From positions 22,808 to 86,807 of the forward strand of contig DJZU01000059.1 of the NCBI GenBank assembly GCA_002448715.1: 64,000 nt of DNA, in the 5' to 3' direction. The stretch is from Candidatus Neomicrothrix sp. UBA6944. Its GTDB lineage: Bacteria > Actinomycetota > Acidimicrobiia > Acidimicrobiales > Poriferisodalaceae. Below are positions 1 through 10,479 of this stretch, piece after piece. Numbering within the stretch: the stretch's first letter is position 1; every line of letters starts with the position of its first letter. The notes under the pieces are model-generated. The model saw nothing but the letters and a program-made list of their open reading frames with translations. It did not search any database and was not told the DNA's origin. A program made the translations under genes and the position numbers.

Positions 1-795
1 GTAAGTGTCAACGATAATTTTTCTGCCAGTAAGGCCACAATCCCCTACCGGACCGCCAACCACAAAGTTTCCTGTCGGATTCACGAAGACTTCAAAGTCA
101 TCATCAGCAAATTCAGCAGGTACGGCTGGCCGTATAACGTGCTCCACTAGGTCGGGCTTGATCATCCCGTCTCTGTCAATCCCCGGGTTGTGCTGACTTG
201 AAACCAGGACTGTTTTTAGCCGGATGGGTTTGCCGTCTTCGTACTCAAAAGAGACCTGCGTTTTCCCATCTGGCCTGAGATAAGGAACTTGACCAGATTT
301 GCGCGCTTCGGTTAATTGCTCAGCCATCCGGTGGGCTACATGAATTGGTAGCGGCATCAAGACATCAGTTTCTCGACAAGCGAAACCGAACATCATCCCT
401 TGATCTCCTGCGCCTTGGCGATCGAGTTCATCTTCTTCGCCAGCTTTGCCGCTTCTCACTTCTTCTGAATCATTGACTCCTTGAGCAATATCTGGCGATT
501 GCTCATCGAGGCTTACCATTACTCCACAAGTACTCCCGTTGAAGTCCAACGAATCTCGGTCATACCCGATGTCGTTGATCGTCTCTCGGACTACGGATGC
601 AATGTCCACGAATCCGCTAGTAGTTATCTCTCCCGCTACCACTACCAGACCGGTGGTGACCATAGTTTCGCAAGCCACTCTGCTGTTTGGGTCTTGTCTA
701 AGCATTGCATCGAGGATGGCGTCAGATATCTGATCCGCCATCTTGTCGGGATGTCCTTCTGTCACCGACTCCGAGGTGAAAGTCCATCGACTCAC
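1..795 (-). CDS. metK: S-adenosylmethionine synthetase (MetK), 3' end cut by window edge
   Basis: MetK makes S-adenosylmethionine from methionine and ATP in the cytoplasm. The 265 visible residues carry the N-terminal ATP/methionine motif [15 protein letters not shown], the [10 protein letters not shown] loop, and [19 protein letters not shown], where the window ends. Family members are about 390-400 residues, so roughly a third lies outside. I chose the GTG at 793-795: it begins [18 protein letters not shown] and has AGGAGAG just upstream (minus strand, 801-807). It is the last gene of the minus-strand block that holds coaBC, rpoZ and gmk, the usual actinobacterial order. Identity is certain; only the C-terminal part is unseen. 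Confidence 0.96.
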   Translation of the reverse strand, partial: MSRWTFTSESVTEGHPDKMADQISDAILDAMLRQDPNSRVACETMVTTGLVVVAGEITTSGFVDIASVVRETINDIGYDRDSLDFNGSTCGVMVSLDEQSPDIAQGVNDSEEVRSGKAGEEDELDRQGAGDQGMMFGFACRETDVLMPLPIHVAHRMAEQLTEARKSGQVPYLRPDGKTQVSFEYEDGKPIRLKTVLVSSQHNPGIDRDGMIKPDLVEHVIRPAVPAEFADDDFEVFVNPTGNFVVGGPVGDCGLTGRKIIVDTY

Positions 796-866
796 GCCAT
801 CTCTCCTGATCATCCGATTGACTCATCCAAGGCTAGGCCAAAGAGCGTCGTTACACGTAGCTCAAG

Positions 867-2051
867 CTATTTAGAAAGCATTCGAGTCACAGTATCTAAC
901 ACTTCGTCGGCTATTTGCCGCTTAGATCGAAGAGTTACGTGCCGCTGTCCTCCATTGGCTTCAAGGATCGTTACTTCGTTGGTTTCGTGACCAAATCCAA
1001 CCTTCGGAGCCGACACATCGTTGGCGACAATGACGTCAACATTCTTTCTCTGAAGTTTCTGTTGTGCATGAGAGATCAGCTCTTCGGTCTCCGCAGCAAA
1101 TCCGACGATTACTTGATCCGGTCGTTTCGCTTTACCCAAGGCACTCAAAATATCCTCAGTTTGTTCGAGCACAAGTTGCGGCGGTCCTGCGTCTTTTTTG
1201 ATCTTTGCGTTCGAAACGTCCGCAGGACGGAAATCTGCGACGGCTGCAGCCATCACAATCACGTCAGAGTCAGCTCGTTGAAAGACCGCTTCGTGCATCT
1301 GTTCCGCCGATTCGACTGAAACCACTTCAACTCCCGCCGAAACTTCCAAGTTGACTGTCGATATCAGGGTGACATCGGCGCCTCGAGCTAAGGCGGCTTC
1401 GGCAAGTGCGTAACCCTGTTTACCTGTAGATCGGTTACCCACATAGCGAACTGGATCTATCGACTCGCGAGTCCCACCCGCTGTGACGAGGACCCTTTTG
1501 CCCTGCAAATCACCACCGCTCAGCGCGTTTTTTATCGTTTCGAAAATGCTCTCTGGGTCAGCGAGACGACCCGCTCCTGCATCTCCACCCGCCAATCTGC
1601 CTTCTTCAGCGGGAACTACTATCACACCTCTGTCAGCCAGGGTTTTGAGGTTGTCCTGAATGGCAGCGTGCTCCCACATCTCGGTGTGCATCGCGGGGCA
1701 AATAACTACCGGGGCTCGTGTGGCAACCAGAGTAGCTGTAAGTAAGTCATCAGAAATTCCGCTTGCGTAGCTTCCAATACACCGCGCTGTTGCTGGAGCC
1801 ACAACAATCAGATCCGCTGTTTGACCTAGAGTCGTGTGCGGGATCGGGTCAACGTCATCAAAAATTGAGGTTCGGACCGGCTCCGAAGCTAAGGCATCGA
1901 AAGTCGCTTGACCGACAAACTTTTGTGCACTTTCGGTCATCACCGGAATGACATGCGCGCCTGAATCAACCAGCATTCGACAAAGCAAAACTGCTTTGTA
2001 GGCGGCTATTCCCCCGGTTACCCCCAGGACGATGCGGCGACCTGCCAGCAT
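867..2051 (-). CDS. coaBC: Bifunctional phosphopantothenoylcysteine decarboxylase / phosphopantothenate-cysteine ligase (CoaBC)
   Basis: CoaBC carries out two successive steps of coenzyme A synthesis: joining cysteine to 4'-phosphopantothenate and decarboxylating the product. The 394-residue protein starts with the flavoprotein CoaC half (VLGVTGGIAAYKA near residue 10, then PAMHTEMW near 110) and continues with the CoaB half (VLVTAGGTRESIDPVRY near 195, NRSTGKQGYALA, AAAVADFRP). The loop that usually reads LACGDxGxGR reads LAGGDAGAGR here, so the common cysteine is a glycine, and PxMN reads PAMH. I chose the ATG at 2049-2051 because an upstream start would run into rpoZ and add 12 residues outside the family. 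A CoaE kinase gene for the last CoA step lies at 59590-60213. Confidence 0.94.
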   Translation of the reverse strand: MLAGRRIVLGVTGGIAAYKAVLLCRMLVDSGAHVIPVMTESAQKFVGQATFDALASEPVRTSIFDDVDPIPHTTLGQTADLIVVAPATARCIGSYASGISDDLLTATLVATRAPVVICPAMHTEMWEHAAIQDNLKTLADRGVIVVPAEEGRLAGGDAGAGRLADPESIFETIKNALSGGDLQGKRVLVTAGGTRESIDPVRYVGNRSTGKQGYALAEAALARGADVTLISTVNLEVSAGVEVVSVESAEQMHEAVFQRADSDVIVMAAAVADFRPADVSNAKIKKDAGPPQLVLEQTEDILSALGKAKRPDQVIVGFAAETEELISHAQQKLQRKNVDVIVANDVSAPKVGFGHETNEVTILEANGGQRHVTLRSKRQIADEVLDTVTRMLSK

Positions 2052-2061
2052 CGATAAATAC

Positions 2062-2409
2062 CTACTCTTCGTCAGGCACAGCCTCAAGAGCGGCTGCAGC
2101 CGCTGCTGCGTCAGCCTCTGCTTGTGCCAGCGCCTCAGCTTCTAAGCGAGCTCTTTCCTCGGGGTCAAACCGCTCATAGCCAATTTTGTCCGCTTGGATT
2201 TCCTCGAACGCCATCGATAAGGATTTTCGTGCAGTGCTGGTGACCTGTGGAGGGACTTCGCTACCCCCACCTTCACCTAAACCAAGGTCATAGGAGATCA
2301 ATTGGCGTGCTCTTTTGGCGGCAAGGCTCACCAAAGTGAATTTTGAGTCGACCTTTTCAAGCAACGCTTCAAGGCCCGGACTGATCATTGTGTCTTGTTC
2401 ATCAGACAT
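2062..2409 (-). CDS. rpoZ: DNA-directed RNA polymerase omega subunit (RpoZ)
   Basis: Omega is the small subunit that helps fold and assemble the beta' subunit of RNA polymerase. The 115-residue protein has the family core: LLEKVDSKFTLVSLAAKRARQLI near residues 17-40, then a segment ending KSLSMAFEEIQADKI. A C-terminal tail of about 35 residues is very rich in Ala and Glu and probably helical or disordered. It lies between gmk and coaBC, the standard actinobacterial arrangement, 10 bases upstream of coaBC. The 93-base gap on its gmk side holds an imperfect inverted repeat (CGTTA-gagt-TAACG) without a T-run, so I do not call a terminator there. Confidence 0.93.
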   Translation of the reverse strand: MSDEQDTMISPGLEALLEKVDSKFTLVSLAAKRARQLISYDLGLGEGGGSEVPPQVTSTARKSLSMAFEEIQADKIGYERFDPEERARLEAEALAQAEADAAAAAAALEAVPDEE

Positions 2410-2502
2410 CTGCGCTACCTCGATAAGAATTCAACAACTACAACCGGGTGTACATGCTACCAGCGGGCCGTTAACTCTAACGAGCCTTCAAAACATAAGC
2501 TT

Positions 2503-3081
2503 TTATTTCTTCATTCTTTGTTCTCGCACTGAGGCAACAATCGACTCGATTTCCGCTACCGCCGTCTGTAGTTCCTCATTCAACACCACCGCATCGGCAA
2601 GGCTGCGACCGGCTTCTTCTTCCACCTCTGCAGCATCAAGTCGTTGCTGGATGTGATTCTCGCTATCGCCTCTAGCTCTCATTCGGCGTTCTTGTTCGCC
2701 TCGGTCGGGCGGAACAACTAGGACTACCACTGCATCTGATTGTCGTTGCCTCACTGCAACTGCTCCTTGGACGTCTATCTCGAGTAGTAAATCTTTCCCA
2801 CTTGGCACATCGGGGGTAGGTGTTCCGTATCGATAGTCAAAGAAAGTTGCCCATTCATAAAAGCCATTTTCGGCGATGCGCGCGGCGAATTCATCTTCTG
2901 TGACATACACGTAAGCGTCCTCGGGCTCATTTGGTCTACGGGGCCGCGTTGTCCATGAGCGGCTCAGGTGAAGGCTCGGATCCCTTTCCACCAACTGCGT
3001 TACCAAGGTGCCTTTCCCCGCTCCACCTGCGCCGCAAATAACGAAGACAATTGGCGTTTTATCTTCACTCACGACACTCAA
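2503..3081 (-). CDS. gmk: Guanylate kinase (Gmk)
   Basis: Gmk phosphorylates GMP to GDP with ATP, an essential nucleotide-salvage and synthesis step. The 192-residue protein has a P-loop near residues 16-25 (GAGGAGKGT, a variant of the usual GPSGxGKGT), the GMP-binding segment SRSWTTRPRRPNE, the FYEWATFFDYRYGTP region and LLLEIDVQGAVAVR with the Walker B-like aspartate. Length fits the family (about 185-210). It sits 24 bases after mihF and before rpoZ, as in mycobacteria, so all three probably share a transcript. Confidence 0.95.
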   Translation of the reverse strand: MSVVSEDKTPIVFVICGAGGAGKGTLVTQLVERDPSLHLSRSWTTRPRRPNEPEDAYVYVTEDEFAARIAENGFYEWATFFDYRYGTPTPDVPSGKDLLLEIDVQGAVAVRQRQSDAVVVLVVPPDRGEQERRMRARGDSENHIQQRLDAAEVEEEAGRSLADAVVLNEELQTAVAEIESIVASVREQRMKK

Positions 3082-3105
3082 TTCCTTAACGTGGATCAGG
3101 CAGTT

Positions 3106-3423
3106 TCAACTCGCAAAAAACGCGACGAGTTGATCGCGTTGATTTTCTCCAAGCCCTTTCAGCCTACGGCTTTCGGCAATACCCACTTCAGCCATGAGGC
3201 GCCGCGCCTTTACTTTTCCAATTTTCGGCATGGACTCTAAAGCGGTAAGTGTCTTCATTTTCCCGACTAGTTCGTCGCTATCCGCCAGACGAAGTAATTC
3301 ATCAAACGAAACTAGTCCCATCTTCAGTCGGTCCTTTGTCTCTGCTCGCACACGGCGCGCTTCCGCTGCTTTCTTAAGAGCTGCTTCACGTTGCTGTGGA
3401 GAGAGACTCGGCGGGTTTGGCAT
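3106..3423 (-). CDS. mihF: Actinobacterial integration host factor (mIHF)
   Basis: mIHF is a nucleoid-associated, DNA-bending protein found in actinobacteria and unrelated to enterobacterial IHF. The 105 residues have the typical N-terminal helix rich in Ala, Arg and Lys (QQREAALKKAAEARRVRAE) followed by the helix-two-turn-helix DNA-binding part with MPKIGKVKARRLMAEVGIAE and RRLKGLGENQRDQL. The GKVKARRLM segment is the most diagnostic. The gene lies between pyrF and gmk, exactly its position in mycobacteria and streptomycetes. This gene is a strong lineage marker for the window. Confidence 0.93.
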   Translation of the reverse strand: MPNPPSLSPQQREAALKKAAEARRVRAETKDRLKMGLVSFDELLRLADSDELVGKMKTLTALESMPKIGKVKARRLMAEVGIAESRRLKGLGENQRDQLVAFFAS

Positions 3424-3463
3424 GGCCGAGCAGTCTAACTGGACAAATGAAGCTGTGACTGCC

Positions 3464-4174
3464 TTACTGGATCGCCTCTCCCACTTCAGCGCCTATGGCG
3501 TCCGCTGCGGTCTCGGGATCATCAGCGGATGTCACCGCCCTACCGATTACCAAAATGCCTGCTCCCTGTTGGATCGCTGTTTTGGGGGTTGCCGGGCGCC
3601 CTTGATCGTGACTCGCAACCCCATCAGGTCGAATCCCTGGTACAACCGTGAGAAGCTCCGGCGCGACTCTAGCTACTTCAACAAGGTCATTCGCTGCACA
3701 AATGACTCCACCACAGTCAGCTTCTAAAGCAAACGTGAGTCTTTGCTCCAACACTGCGCTCGGCGCATCGCGTTCTGAGGTCAGCACCGTTACTGCAAGC
3801 ACCATTGGAGTAGACAATCCAGCAGCATTAGCACCTTCGTTTAGGCCATGAACGGCTGCCGACAGCATGTCTACGCCACCTGAAGCGTGAACCGTGACGT
3901 ACGAAACACCGAGACTCCCCAACACCCTCGCTGCCTTCCCTACCGTTGTCGGGATGTCATGCAATTTCAGATCGAGGAACACTTCGTATCCCTGATCGAC
4001 AAAAGCGCCCACCGCTTCAGGTCCGGACGCTGAGAAAAGCTCGAGACCGATTTTGGCGACAGAAAACCACGGTGACATCCGGCGCCCCAGTCGACCGGCC
4101 TCTACGAGGTCATCGACGTCCAAGGCCAAAGCCAGACGGGAGCGAATGTCGTCCGAGATATCAGGTGATTCCAT
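3464..4174 (-). CDS. pyrF: Orotidine 5'-phosphate decarboxylase (PyrF)
   Basis: PyrF converts OMP to UMP, the final step of de novo pyrimidine synthesis. The 236-residue TIM-barrel protein has LALALDVDD near residue 15, the substrate-binding lysine in VAKIGLELF, and the catalytic signature DLKLHDIPTTV near residue 69. Near the C terminus, VVPGIRPDG and ILVIGRAVTSADDP form the phosphate-binding loops. This is the short group 1 type, not the mycobacterial group 2 type. Its start overlaps the end of pyrD by 14 bases, so it is probably translationally coupled in the pyr operon. Confidence 0.95.
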   Translation of the reverse strand: MESPDISDDIRSRLALALDVDDLVEAGRLGRRMSPWFSVAKIGLELFSASGPEAVGAFVDQGYEVFLDLKLHDIPTTVGKAARVLGSLGVSYVTVHASGGVDMLSAAVHGLNEGANAAGLSTPMVLAVTVLTSERDAPSAVLEQRLTFALEADCGGVICAANDLVEVARVAPELLTVVPGIRPDGVASHDQGRPATPKTAIQQGAGILVIGRAVTSADDPETAADAIGAEVGEAIQ

Positions 4175-5084
4175 GAGCTGCTCCAGTCAAAGACGCGATT
4201 GAACTTACGCTACGTTTGCGACACCATCGCTCTAGGTCCCGGAGAACCTGCCGAGAAGCTCTCGGGTTAGCAAAGTGAGCTGAACCAACCTGGACAGCTG
4301 AGGCGCCTGCTGCCAGGAATTCGACCACATGTTCCCCTTTGGCTATCCCACCGACTCCCACTATTGGTATTGGTCCCAAGTTCTCGTAGACGTCGTATAC
4401 CGCTCTGAGCGCTATTGGTCGGACGGGCGGACCGGAAAGTCCTCCCCCGCCATTGCCAAGAACAGGGAGTTGGGTTTCCGGGTTTATCACCATTCCCAAA
4501 ACAGTGTTAGTAAGCGTGAGGGCCTCGGCGCCCGCATCCATTGCTGCCTTCGCTATGCAAACGATGTCTGTGACATTTGGACTTAACTTGGCCCAGGTAG
4601 GCAAACCTGAAGCTAGCGAGGCTTTAATCGCTGCTTCGCAGGAGTCGGGGGCGTGGGAGAACATGTCCCCTCGGTCTTCAAGATTGGGACAACTCACATT
4701 GACCTCAACTGCCGCGATCCCTTCCACCCCTTGTAACCGCCTGGCGGCTTCACCATATTCGGCAACCGTCCTTCCCCAAATGCTCACCACCACCCGTGCG
4801 TCCAGAGCAAGTAATGCGGGAAGCTCTTCTTGTAGCCACGTATCAATCCCAGGATTTTGGAGACCTACTGAATTAATCATCCCCGACGAAGCGCCATGAA
4901 CTCGGGGGCTCGGATTACCTGCCCACGGATCAACTGAGAGCGACTTCACCACAACAGCGCCAAGTTCCGACAGATCAAAATACGCTGCTAATTCTGCACC
5001 GTGGCCTGCGGTCCCAGAAGCTGTCATTACCGGATTCGGAAGGGTCACGGAACCGATCTGTACAGATGAATCGCCTCCACTCAC
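4161..5084 (-). CDS. pyrD: Dihydroorotate dehydrogenase, class 1B-like catalytic subunit (PyrD)
   Basis: PyrD oxidises dihydroorotate to orotate using FMN. The 307-residue protein has [15 protein letters not shown] near residue 15, the class 1 active-site loop VNVSCPN with its catalytic cysteine near residue 130, the KLSPNV loop and the C-terminal FMN phosphate site GVGGIAKGE / [10 protein letters not shown]. Length and the Cys base place it in class 1 (cytoplasmic), nearest the NAD-linked 1B type. Class 1B enzymes normally need the iron-sulfur flavoprotein PyrK, but no pyrK is present here: carB directly precedes with a 4-base ATGA overlap. The electron partner is therefore unknown. Confidence 0.93.
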   Translation of the reverse strand: MSGGDSSVQIGSVTLPNPVMTASGTAGHGAELAAYFDLSELGAVVVKSLSVDPWAGNPSPRVHGASSGMINSVGLQNPGIDTWLQEELPALLALDARVVVSIWGRTVAEYGEAARRLQGVEGIAAVEVNVSCPNLEDRGDMFSHAPDSCEAAIKASLASGLPTWAKLSPNVTDIVCIAKAAMDAGAEALTLTNTVLGMVINPETQLPVLGNGGGGLSGPPVRPIALRAVYDVYENLGPIPIVGVGGIAKGEHVVEFLAAGASAVQVGSAHFANPRASRQVLRDLERWCRKRSVSSIASLTGAAHGIT

Positions 5085-8000
5085 TGTTTTGATTCCTCAT
5101 AACCGAGGAACTCCTGGAGCGGCTTCACGGTGAGAGGATTCGACATCCATTCCCTCATCCCAACCGCTGCGGCTCGCGCTGCCGCAACCGTGGTCAAGCA
5201 CGGAATTTTGTGTGCTGTTGACGCGAATCTGATTCGGTAGCCGTCACTCCTCGGCCCTCGTCCCCGGGGGGTGTTGACCACCAGTTTCACTTGACCGGCA
5301 CCTATCAGTTCGACCGCGTCCACCCCGGCGCTAATTTCTCGGCCTTCCTCGCTTAGTTTCGCTACGACTGTCTGGACTTGAACTCCGTTTTCCTCCAAGA
5401 ATTTCGCTGTGCCCTCAGTGGCGGCAATTTCAAAACCCAACTCCACAAAGCCCCTAGCGGCCTCAAGGCCCTGCTCTTTATCTCTGTCGGCCAAAGAAAA
5501 GAAAATAGTTCCGCTAAGAGGTAAGCCTTCACCAGCCGCTATTTGGCTTTTGGCGAACGCTAGACCAAAGGTGACGTCTATCCCCATTACTTCGCCGGTG
5601 GATCTCATCTCTGGTCCTAGAACAGTGTCAACGTCGGGGAATCGCTGAAATGGAAGCACCGCTTCTTTTACTGCAACGTGACCCTCACGAATGGCCTCAG
5701 GCAGAGCGCCAGAAGAGCGTAACTCTTGCAGTGTTTCGCCGGCCATAACGCGCGCCGCAACCTTGGCTAGCTGCACTCCTGTTGCTTTCGCGATAAAAGG
5801 TACGGTTCTCGACGCTCGGGGGTTGGCTTCAATGACGAAAACTTGGCCCTGTTTAACTGCAAACTGAACATTTAAAAGTCCGACGACTCCAAGACGTTCT
5901 GCTAACCGTTTCGTGTATTCAATAATGACTTCCTGAGTTTCAGGAGACAGATTGGGTGGGGGGATAGCGCATGCACTGTCACCTGAGTGCACTCCTGCTT
6001 CCTCAACGTGCTCCAGAATACCTCCAAGCAAAAATTCTCCCGTGTGGTCTCTGATGGAGTCGACATCCACTTCGGTGGCATCTTCTAAGAAGCGATCTAC
6101 AAGAACAGGGCGATCGGCAGACAGCCCGCCTTCGCGCCCCAACCCACTGAAGGCAGTCAGGTCGTCCATAGCCTCTCGCAACTCATCAACGTCGTAGACG
6201 ATTGTCATGGCTCGCCCTCCCAACACATAGCTTGGTCTCACAAGGGCTGGGAATCCGATTCGGTCACAAATAGCCGAAGCTTGTTCAAATGTCACAGCTG
6301 TTCCGCCGGGGGGTTGGGGTATTTCTAATTGGGCGCAGAGCGAATTCCAGCGCTCTCGGTCTTCCGCTAGATCGATTGAATCTGGAGAAGTTCCGCACAC
6401 AAGATGGTCTGGCAGCCCTGACGCGAGTTTGAGAGGGGTTTGGCCGCCCAAACTAACAATGATCCCCGCAGGGTCTTCGGCATCAATGACGTTCAGCACG
6501 TCTTCTAGAGTTAACGGTTCAAAGTAAAGCCGATCGGAAGTGTCGTAGTCGGTAGAAACTGTCTCCGGGTTGCAGTTAACCATGATGGTTTCGTAGCCCG
6601 CCTGTTCGAGGGCAAAGCTTGCGTGGACACAGCAGTAATCGAATTCGATGCCTTGACCAATCCGATTTGGGCCCGAGCCAAGGATCATCATTCGTGGCCG
6701 TTCCCCAGCTCGTATCTCGTCCTCATCCTCATAGGTCGAATAGTGATAGGGAGTTATCGCGTCAAATTCAGCTGCACATGTGTCGACAGTTTTAAAAGTT
6801 GCCGCAACTCCCTCAGTAAGTCTCGCTGACCGGATATCACTCTCGTCCACTTGCATCAAGTACGCGAGTTGTGCATCAGAGAAACCTAACTGCTTGGCTC
6901 GTCGCCAACCGCGACGACTTAAAGATGAACATTCCGCCTTTTCGAGATGTAGTCGTTCTTCGACAATTGCCTGCATCTGATCGAGGAACCATGGATCAAT
7001 GTGACACGCTCTGTAGATCTCCTCGAGGGCGATGTCACGTCGCATCAGTTCCGCTATTTCAAAAAGCCTCTCAGGGGTCGGTATCGAGATCTGCGAAAGC
7101 AATTCACTGGTGTCTTGCTCTAGATATTGCTTCTCTCCTGAGTCGGCGTTGAGACCCAAGCGGCCTTGTTCTAGCGAACGAATACCCTTTTGGAGACTTT
7201 CCGGAAAGGTCCGTCCGATCGACATTGCCTCCCCAACGGATTGCATTTGTGGTCCAAGCACTCCGGACGCTCCCGGAAGCTTTTCGAACGCCCAGCGAGG
7301 AATTTTGGTGACGACATAATCAATCGTTGGTTCAAAGCTGGCCGGGGTTTTTTCTGTTATGTCATTAGTAATTTCATCGAGGCGGTAGCCAACAGCTAAA
7401 CGAGCAGCGATCTTGGCGATTGGGAATCCCGTGGCCTTGGAGGCCAGGGCTGAACTCCGACTCACCCGGGGGTTCATTTCAATAACGACTTGCTCACCTG
7501 TTTCGGGATGGACAGCAAATTGGACGTTGGAGCCTCCGGTTTCGACTCCAACGCGGCGTATACACGCGAACGCTGAATTTCGCATCTCCTGATATTCGAC
7601 GTCAGACAGCGTTTGAGCGGGTGCGACTGTTATCGAATCACCTGTATGGACTCCCATCGCATCGACGTTTTCGATGGAACAGATCACTACGCAGTTATCA
7701 GCGTGATCTCTCATTACCTCTAGTTCAAATTCTTTCCAGCCTTTGATCGACTGCTCTACCAAGATTTCAGAGATGGGGCTGGCTTCCAAGCCGAGGGCCG
7801 CGACGCGCTCGAATTCTTCAGCTGTGTGGGCGAAAGCTGTTCCTTTGCCACCGAGGATGTATGCGGGGCGGATGATGACCGGAAGACCAATGTCTTCTAT
7901 CACTGTCATGGCTTCGTCCATGTTGTGCGCTATTCCCGACTGAGCGCATTGCAAACCGATTTCTTCCATTGCCCGCCGAAACAAATCTCTATCTTCAGCA

Positions 8001-8374
8001 GTTGCAATCGCCTCACCGCTCGCTCCAATCATTTCAACGCCGTATTGATCCAGAACGCCTGATTCAACGAGTTCTGTCGCAAGATTAAGCGCGGTTTGAC
8101 CTCCCAGAGTGGGCAGAATCGCATCCGGTCTTTCGCGCTCGATGATGGCTGTGAGGACATCAAGTTCGAGCGGTTCGATGTAGGTCGCGTCGGCAAATTC
8201 CGGATCGGTCATGATCGTCGCAGGGTTCGAGTTCGCCAGAATTATTCGGTAACCCTCATCGCGCAACACGCGACAGGCTTGAGTGCCTGAATAATCGAAT
8301 TCGCAAGCCTGCCCAATGACGATGGGGCCAGATCCAATAATAAGAATGCTTTCAATGTCATCGCGTCTTGGCAT
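5081..8374 (-). CDS. carB: Carbamoyl-phosphate synthase large subunit (CarB)
   Basis: CarB makes carbamoyl phosphate from ammonia, bicarbonate and two ATP, feeding pyrimidine and arginine synthesis. The 1097-residue protein has two homologous ATP-grasp halves: the first opens with [21 protein letters not shown] near residue 10, the second with [19 protein letters not shown] near residue 560. A C-terminal MGS-like regulatory domain follows, with [17 protein letters not shown]. Length matches the family (about 1070-1110). It starts within the stop codon of carA (TAATG, one shared base), which supports coupled translation and a 1:1 complex. Confidence 0.97.
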   Translation of the reverse strand: MPRRDDIESILIIGSGPIVIGQACEFDYSGTQACRVLRDEGYRIILANSNPATIMTDPEFADATYIEPLELDVLTAIIERERPDAILPTLGGQTALNLATELVESGVLDQYGVEMIGASGEAIATAEDRDLFRRAMEEIGLQCAQSGIAHNMDEAMTVIEDIGLPVIIRPAYILGGKGTAFAHTAEEFERVAALGLEASPISEILVEQSIKGWKEFELEVMRDHADNCVVICSIENVDAMGVHTGDSITVAPAQTLSDVEYQEMRNSAFACIRRVGVETGGSNVQFAVHPETGEQVVIEMNPRVSRSSALASKATGFPIAKIAARLAVGYRLDEITNDITEKTPASFEPTIDYVVTKIPRWAFEKLPGASGVLGPQMQSVGEAMSIGRTFPESLQKGIRSLEQGRLGLNADSGEKQYLEQDTSELLSQISIPTPERLFEIAELMRRDIALEEIYRACHIDPWFLDQMQAIVEERLHLEKAECSSLSRRGWRRAKQLGFSDAQLAYLMQVDESDIRSARLTEGVAATFKTVDTCAAEFDAITPYHYSTYEDEDEIRAGERPRMMILGSGPNRIGQGIEFDYCCVHASFALEQAGYETIMVNCNPETVSTDYDTSDRLYFEPLTLEDVLNVIDAEDPAGIIVSLGGQTPLKLASGLPDHLVCGTSPDSIDLAEDRERWNSLCAQLEIPQPPGGTAVTFEQASAICDRIGFPALVRPSYVLGGRAMTIVYDVDELREAMDDLTAFSGLGREGGLSADRPVLVDRFLEDATEVDVDSIRDHTGEFLLGGILEHVEEAGVHSGDSACAIPPPNLSPETQEVIIEYTKRLAERLGVVGLLNVQFAVKQGQVFVIEANPRASRTVPFIAKATGVQLAKVAARVMAGETLQELRSSGALPEAIREGHVAVKEAVLPFQRFPDVDTVLGPEMRSTGEVMGIDVTFGLAFAKSQIAAGEGLPLSGTIFFSLADRDKEQGLEAARGFVELGFEIAATEGTAKFLEENGVQVQTVVAKLSEEGREISAGVDAVELIGAGQVKLVVNTPRGRGPRSDGYRIRFASTAHKIPCLTTVAAARAAAVGMREWMSNPLTVKPLQEFLGYEESKQ

Positions 8375-9462
8375 TAGCTGGCACTCCCATTGAAAGAAGC
8401 CATTAGCTGAGCGAATTCATGAAATAGGTACCTAGAGTCGTGAGGTCCTGGGCTGGCTTCAGGGTGGTACTGGACACTGAACGCGGGAATGTCGTTACAT
8501 CTCAAACCTTCGAGGGTCCCGTCATTAAGGCATACATGTGTTTCAGTAACTCCTGGCACTGAACCCGATTGAATGGCGAAGTTGTGATTTTGACTGGTGA
8601 TTTCAATGCGGCCGCTTTCAATGTTGCGCACCGGCACATTGCCTCCATGATGACCAAACTTCATCTTGTATGACTGTCCGCCAAGAGCTAGAGAAAGAAT
8701 TTGGTGACCAAGGCAAATTCCGAAGATTGGAACTTGACCCAGCAGAGTTTCCAGGGATTGAACTACCGGGCCAGCCATTGTTGGGTCCCCAGGGCCGTTG
8801 GAGAGAAATACCCCATGAGGTTCTAGGGCAAGTACTTCGTCACTGGTCGTGTTTGCGGGAACAACTATGACAGTTGCCACTTCTGAAAGTTGTTCGACAA
8901 TCGATCTTTTTATCCCTAAGTCGTATGCGACAACTCGAAACGGTCCTTCTCCGGCCTGATACAAATCCTTTGTTGTTACTGCTCCGACAAGGTCAACGCC
9001 ATCAGTTCCAGGTTCGGCCTTAGCTGCTTCTGTCAGATGAGACAACGAGGCCGATCCGAGTGCGCCCGGCATAGCTCCATTTTCACGTACGTGTCGCGTT
9101 AGGCGCCGCGTGTCTACGCCAGCGATTCCAGGTACCCCTTGAGATCGTAAGTAGCTATCTAAATCTCCTTCACTTCTCCAATTGGATCGCCTCCTTGCCA
9201 TTTCACGCACTACAACCCCCCTACAGAAGGGCTGCTTTGCTTCGTTGTCATCAGTCGTCACGCCGTAGTTTCCAATATGGGGATAGGTGAAGTTGATGAT
9301 TTGGCCCGCATACGAAGGGTCGGTTATAACTTCTTGGTACCCGCTCAAGACGGTGTTGAACACGACCTCGCCGGAGGTCATTTCGACTTCAGCACCAATC
9401 AATTCACCTTCGAACGCTGTTCCATCGGCGAGCACCAATGCTCCCTCCTTGATGGCGTTCAT
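8374..9462 (-). CDS. carA: Carbamoyl-phosphate synthase small (glutaminase) subunit (CarA)
   Basis: CarA hydrolyses glutamine and channels ammonia to CarB. The 362-residue protein has the N-terminal CPSase domain ([38 protein letters not shown]) and a C-terminal class I glutamine amidotransferase with the nucleophile in FGICLGHQ near residue 246 and the His-Glu pair in [13 protein letters not shown] near residue 330. The gene follows pyrB after 63 bases. In most actinobacteria a dihydroorotase gene (pyrC) lies between them; it is absent here. Confidence 0.96.
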   Translation of the reverse strand: MNAIKEGALVLADGTAFEGELIGAEVEMTSGEVVFNTVLSGYQEVITDPSYAGQIINFTYPHIGNYGVTTDDNEAKQPFCRGVVVREMARRRSNWRSEGDLDSYLRSQGVPGIAGVDTRRLTRHVRENGAMPGALGSASLSHLTEAAKAEPGTDGVDLVGAVTTKDLYQAGEGPFRVVAYDLGIKRSIVEQLSEVATVIVVPANTTSDEVLALEPHGVFLSNGPGDPTMAGPVVQSLETLLGQVPIFGICLGHQILSLALGGQSYKMKFGHHGGNVPVRNIESGRIEITSQNHNFAIQSGSVPGVTETHVCLNDGTLEGLRCNDIPAFSVQYHPEASPGPHDSRYLFHEFAQLMASFNGSAS

Positions 9463-9525
9463 CTGATCACCTGCTTGTTCATTCCCGGATTTTCACCTGC
9501 CTGTTTTTTATTTTCCGTGTTCATG

Positions 9526-10479
9526 TCAATCGATCTCGATCCCCGAGCCGAGGAGTCTGAAGAGGACCGCCATGCGCACCGCCACACCGTTAGTTACCTG
9601 TTGTTGAACCAATACGTTTGGCCTTTTATCTAAGACCGTGTCTGCTATTTCAATTCCGCGATTGACTGGCCCAGGGTGAGTGATAACAACTTCGGATCTC
9701 AATTTCTCAGCTCTGATTTCAGTCATCCCGTAGCGTTCGATGTAGTCGTCTATCGAAATCAGGGAATCATCAGTGATGCGTTCTTTTTGGATTCTGAGTA
9801 GACCTACCACGTCGAGATCTGGCAGAACCGCATCTAAATCATCGGATACTTCGACCGGCCACTCAGCAACATCATCTGGCACAAGTGTTTCTGGTGCGAC
9901 AACAGTAATTTTCGCCCCAAGGCTGCTGTATGCGGCCACATCGGTTCGGGCCACGCGACTGTGTTTGATATCTCCGACTATTCCTACGTGAACGTCCGCC
10001 AGAGATGCGTCTGTGCCGGCACCTCCATTGAAGTGTTGGCAAAGGGTGTAGGCGTCGAGCAGTCCTTGCGTTGGGTGTGCGTTTAATCCATCGCCTGCGT
10101 TAATTACCGAAATTGTTTCTCCTACAGCATTAGCGATGTCTCCTGGGAGCCCACCTGAGCCGTGTCGGATGACAAGCGCGTCAACTCCCAGTGCCCTAAT
10201 TGTTTCAACTGTGTCTTGGAGAGATTCACCTTTTGATAGAGATGACGTATGGGTCGGAAAGTCCAAAACATCGGCCGAGAGTCTTTTGGCTGCTAGGTCA
10301 AAAGACATCCGGGTGCGTGTTGAATCTTCGAAGAAGATCAGTGCCACAGTTCGACCTCTTAGCGCCGGAACCTTGGGGATTGGTCGCTGACAGACTTCGA
10401 CAAATCTGTCAGTGAGATGTAATAGTTCTCTCATGGCTTCGGTGTCTAGATCCTTTAGGTCAATGAGGTGATTACTCAT
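9526..10479 (-). CDS. pyrB: Aspartate carbamoyltransferase catalytic subunit (PyrB)
   Basis: PyrB condenses carbamoyl phosphate with aspartate, the committed step of pyrimidine synthesis. The 317-residue protein has the carbamoyl-phosphate signature [19 protein letters not shown] near residues 48-67, a partner-site loop ([13 protein letters not shown]), and the Asp-binding half with [12 protein letters not shown] and [16 protein letters not shown]. No regulatory pyrI is seen, as usual outside enterobacteria. It overlaps pyrR by four bases (ATGA), so its translation is probably coupled to pyrR and comes under the same leader control. Confidence 0.96.
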   Translation of the reverse strand: MSNHLIDLKDLDTEAMRELLHLTDRFVEVCQRPIPKVPALRGRTVALIFFEDSTRTRMSFDLAAKRLSADVLDFPTHTSSLSKGESLQDTVETIRALGVDALVIRHGSGGLPGDIANAVGETISVINAGDGLNAHPTQGLLDAYTLCQHFNGGAGTDASLADVHVGIVGDIKHSRVARTDVAAYSSLGAKITVVAPETLVPDDVAEWPVEVSDDLDAVLPDLDVVGLLRIQKERITDDSLISIDDYIERYGMTEIRAEKLRSEVVITHPGPVNRGIEIADTVLDKRPNVLVQQQVTNGVAVRMAVLFRLLGSGIEID

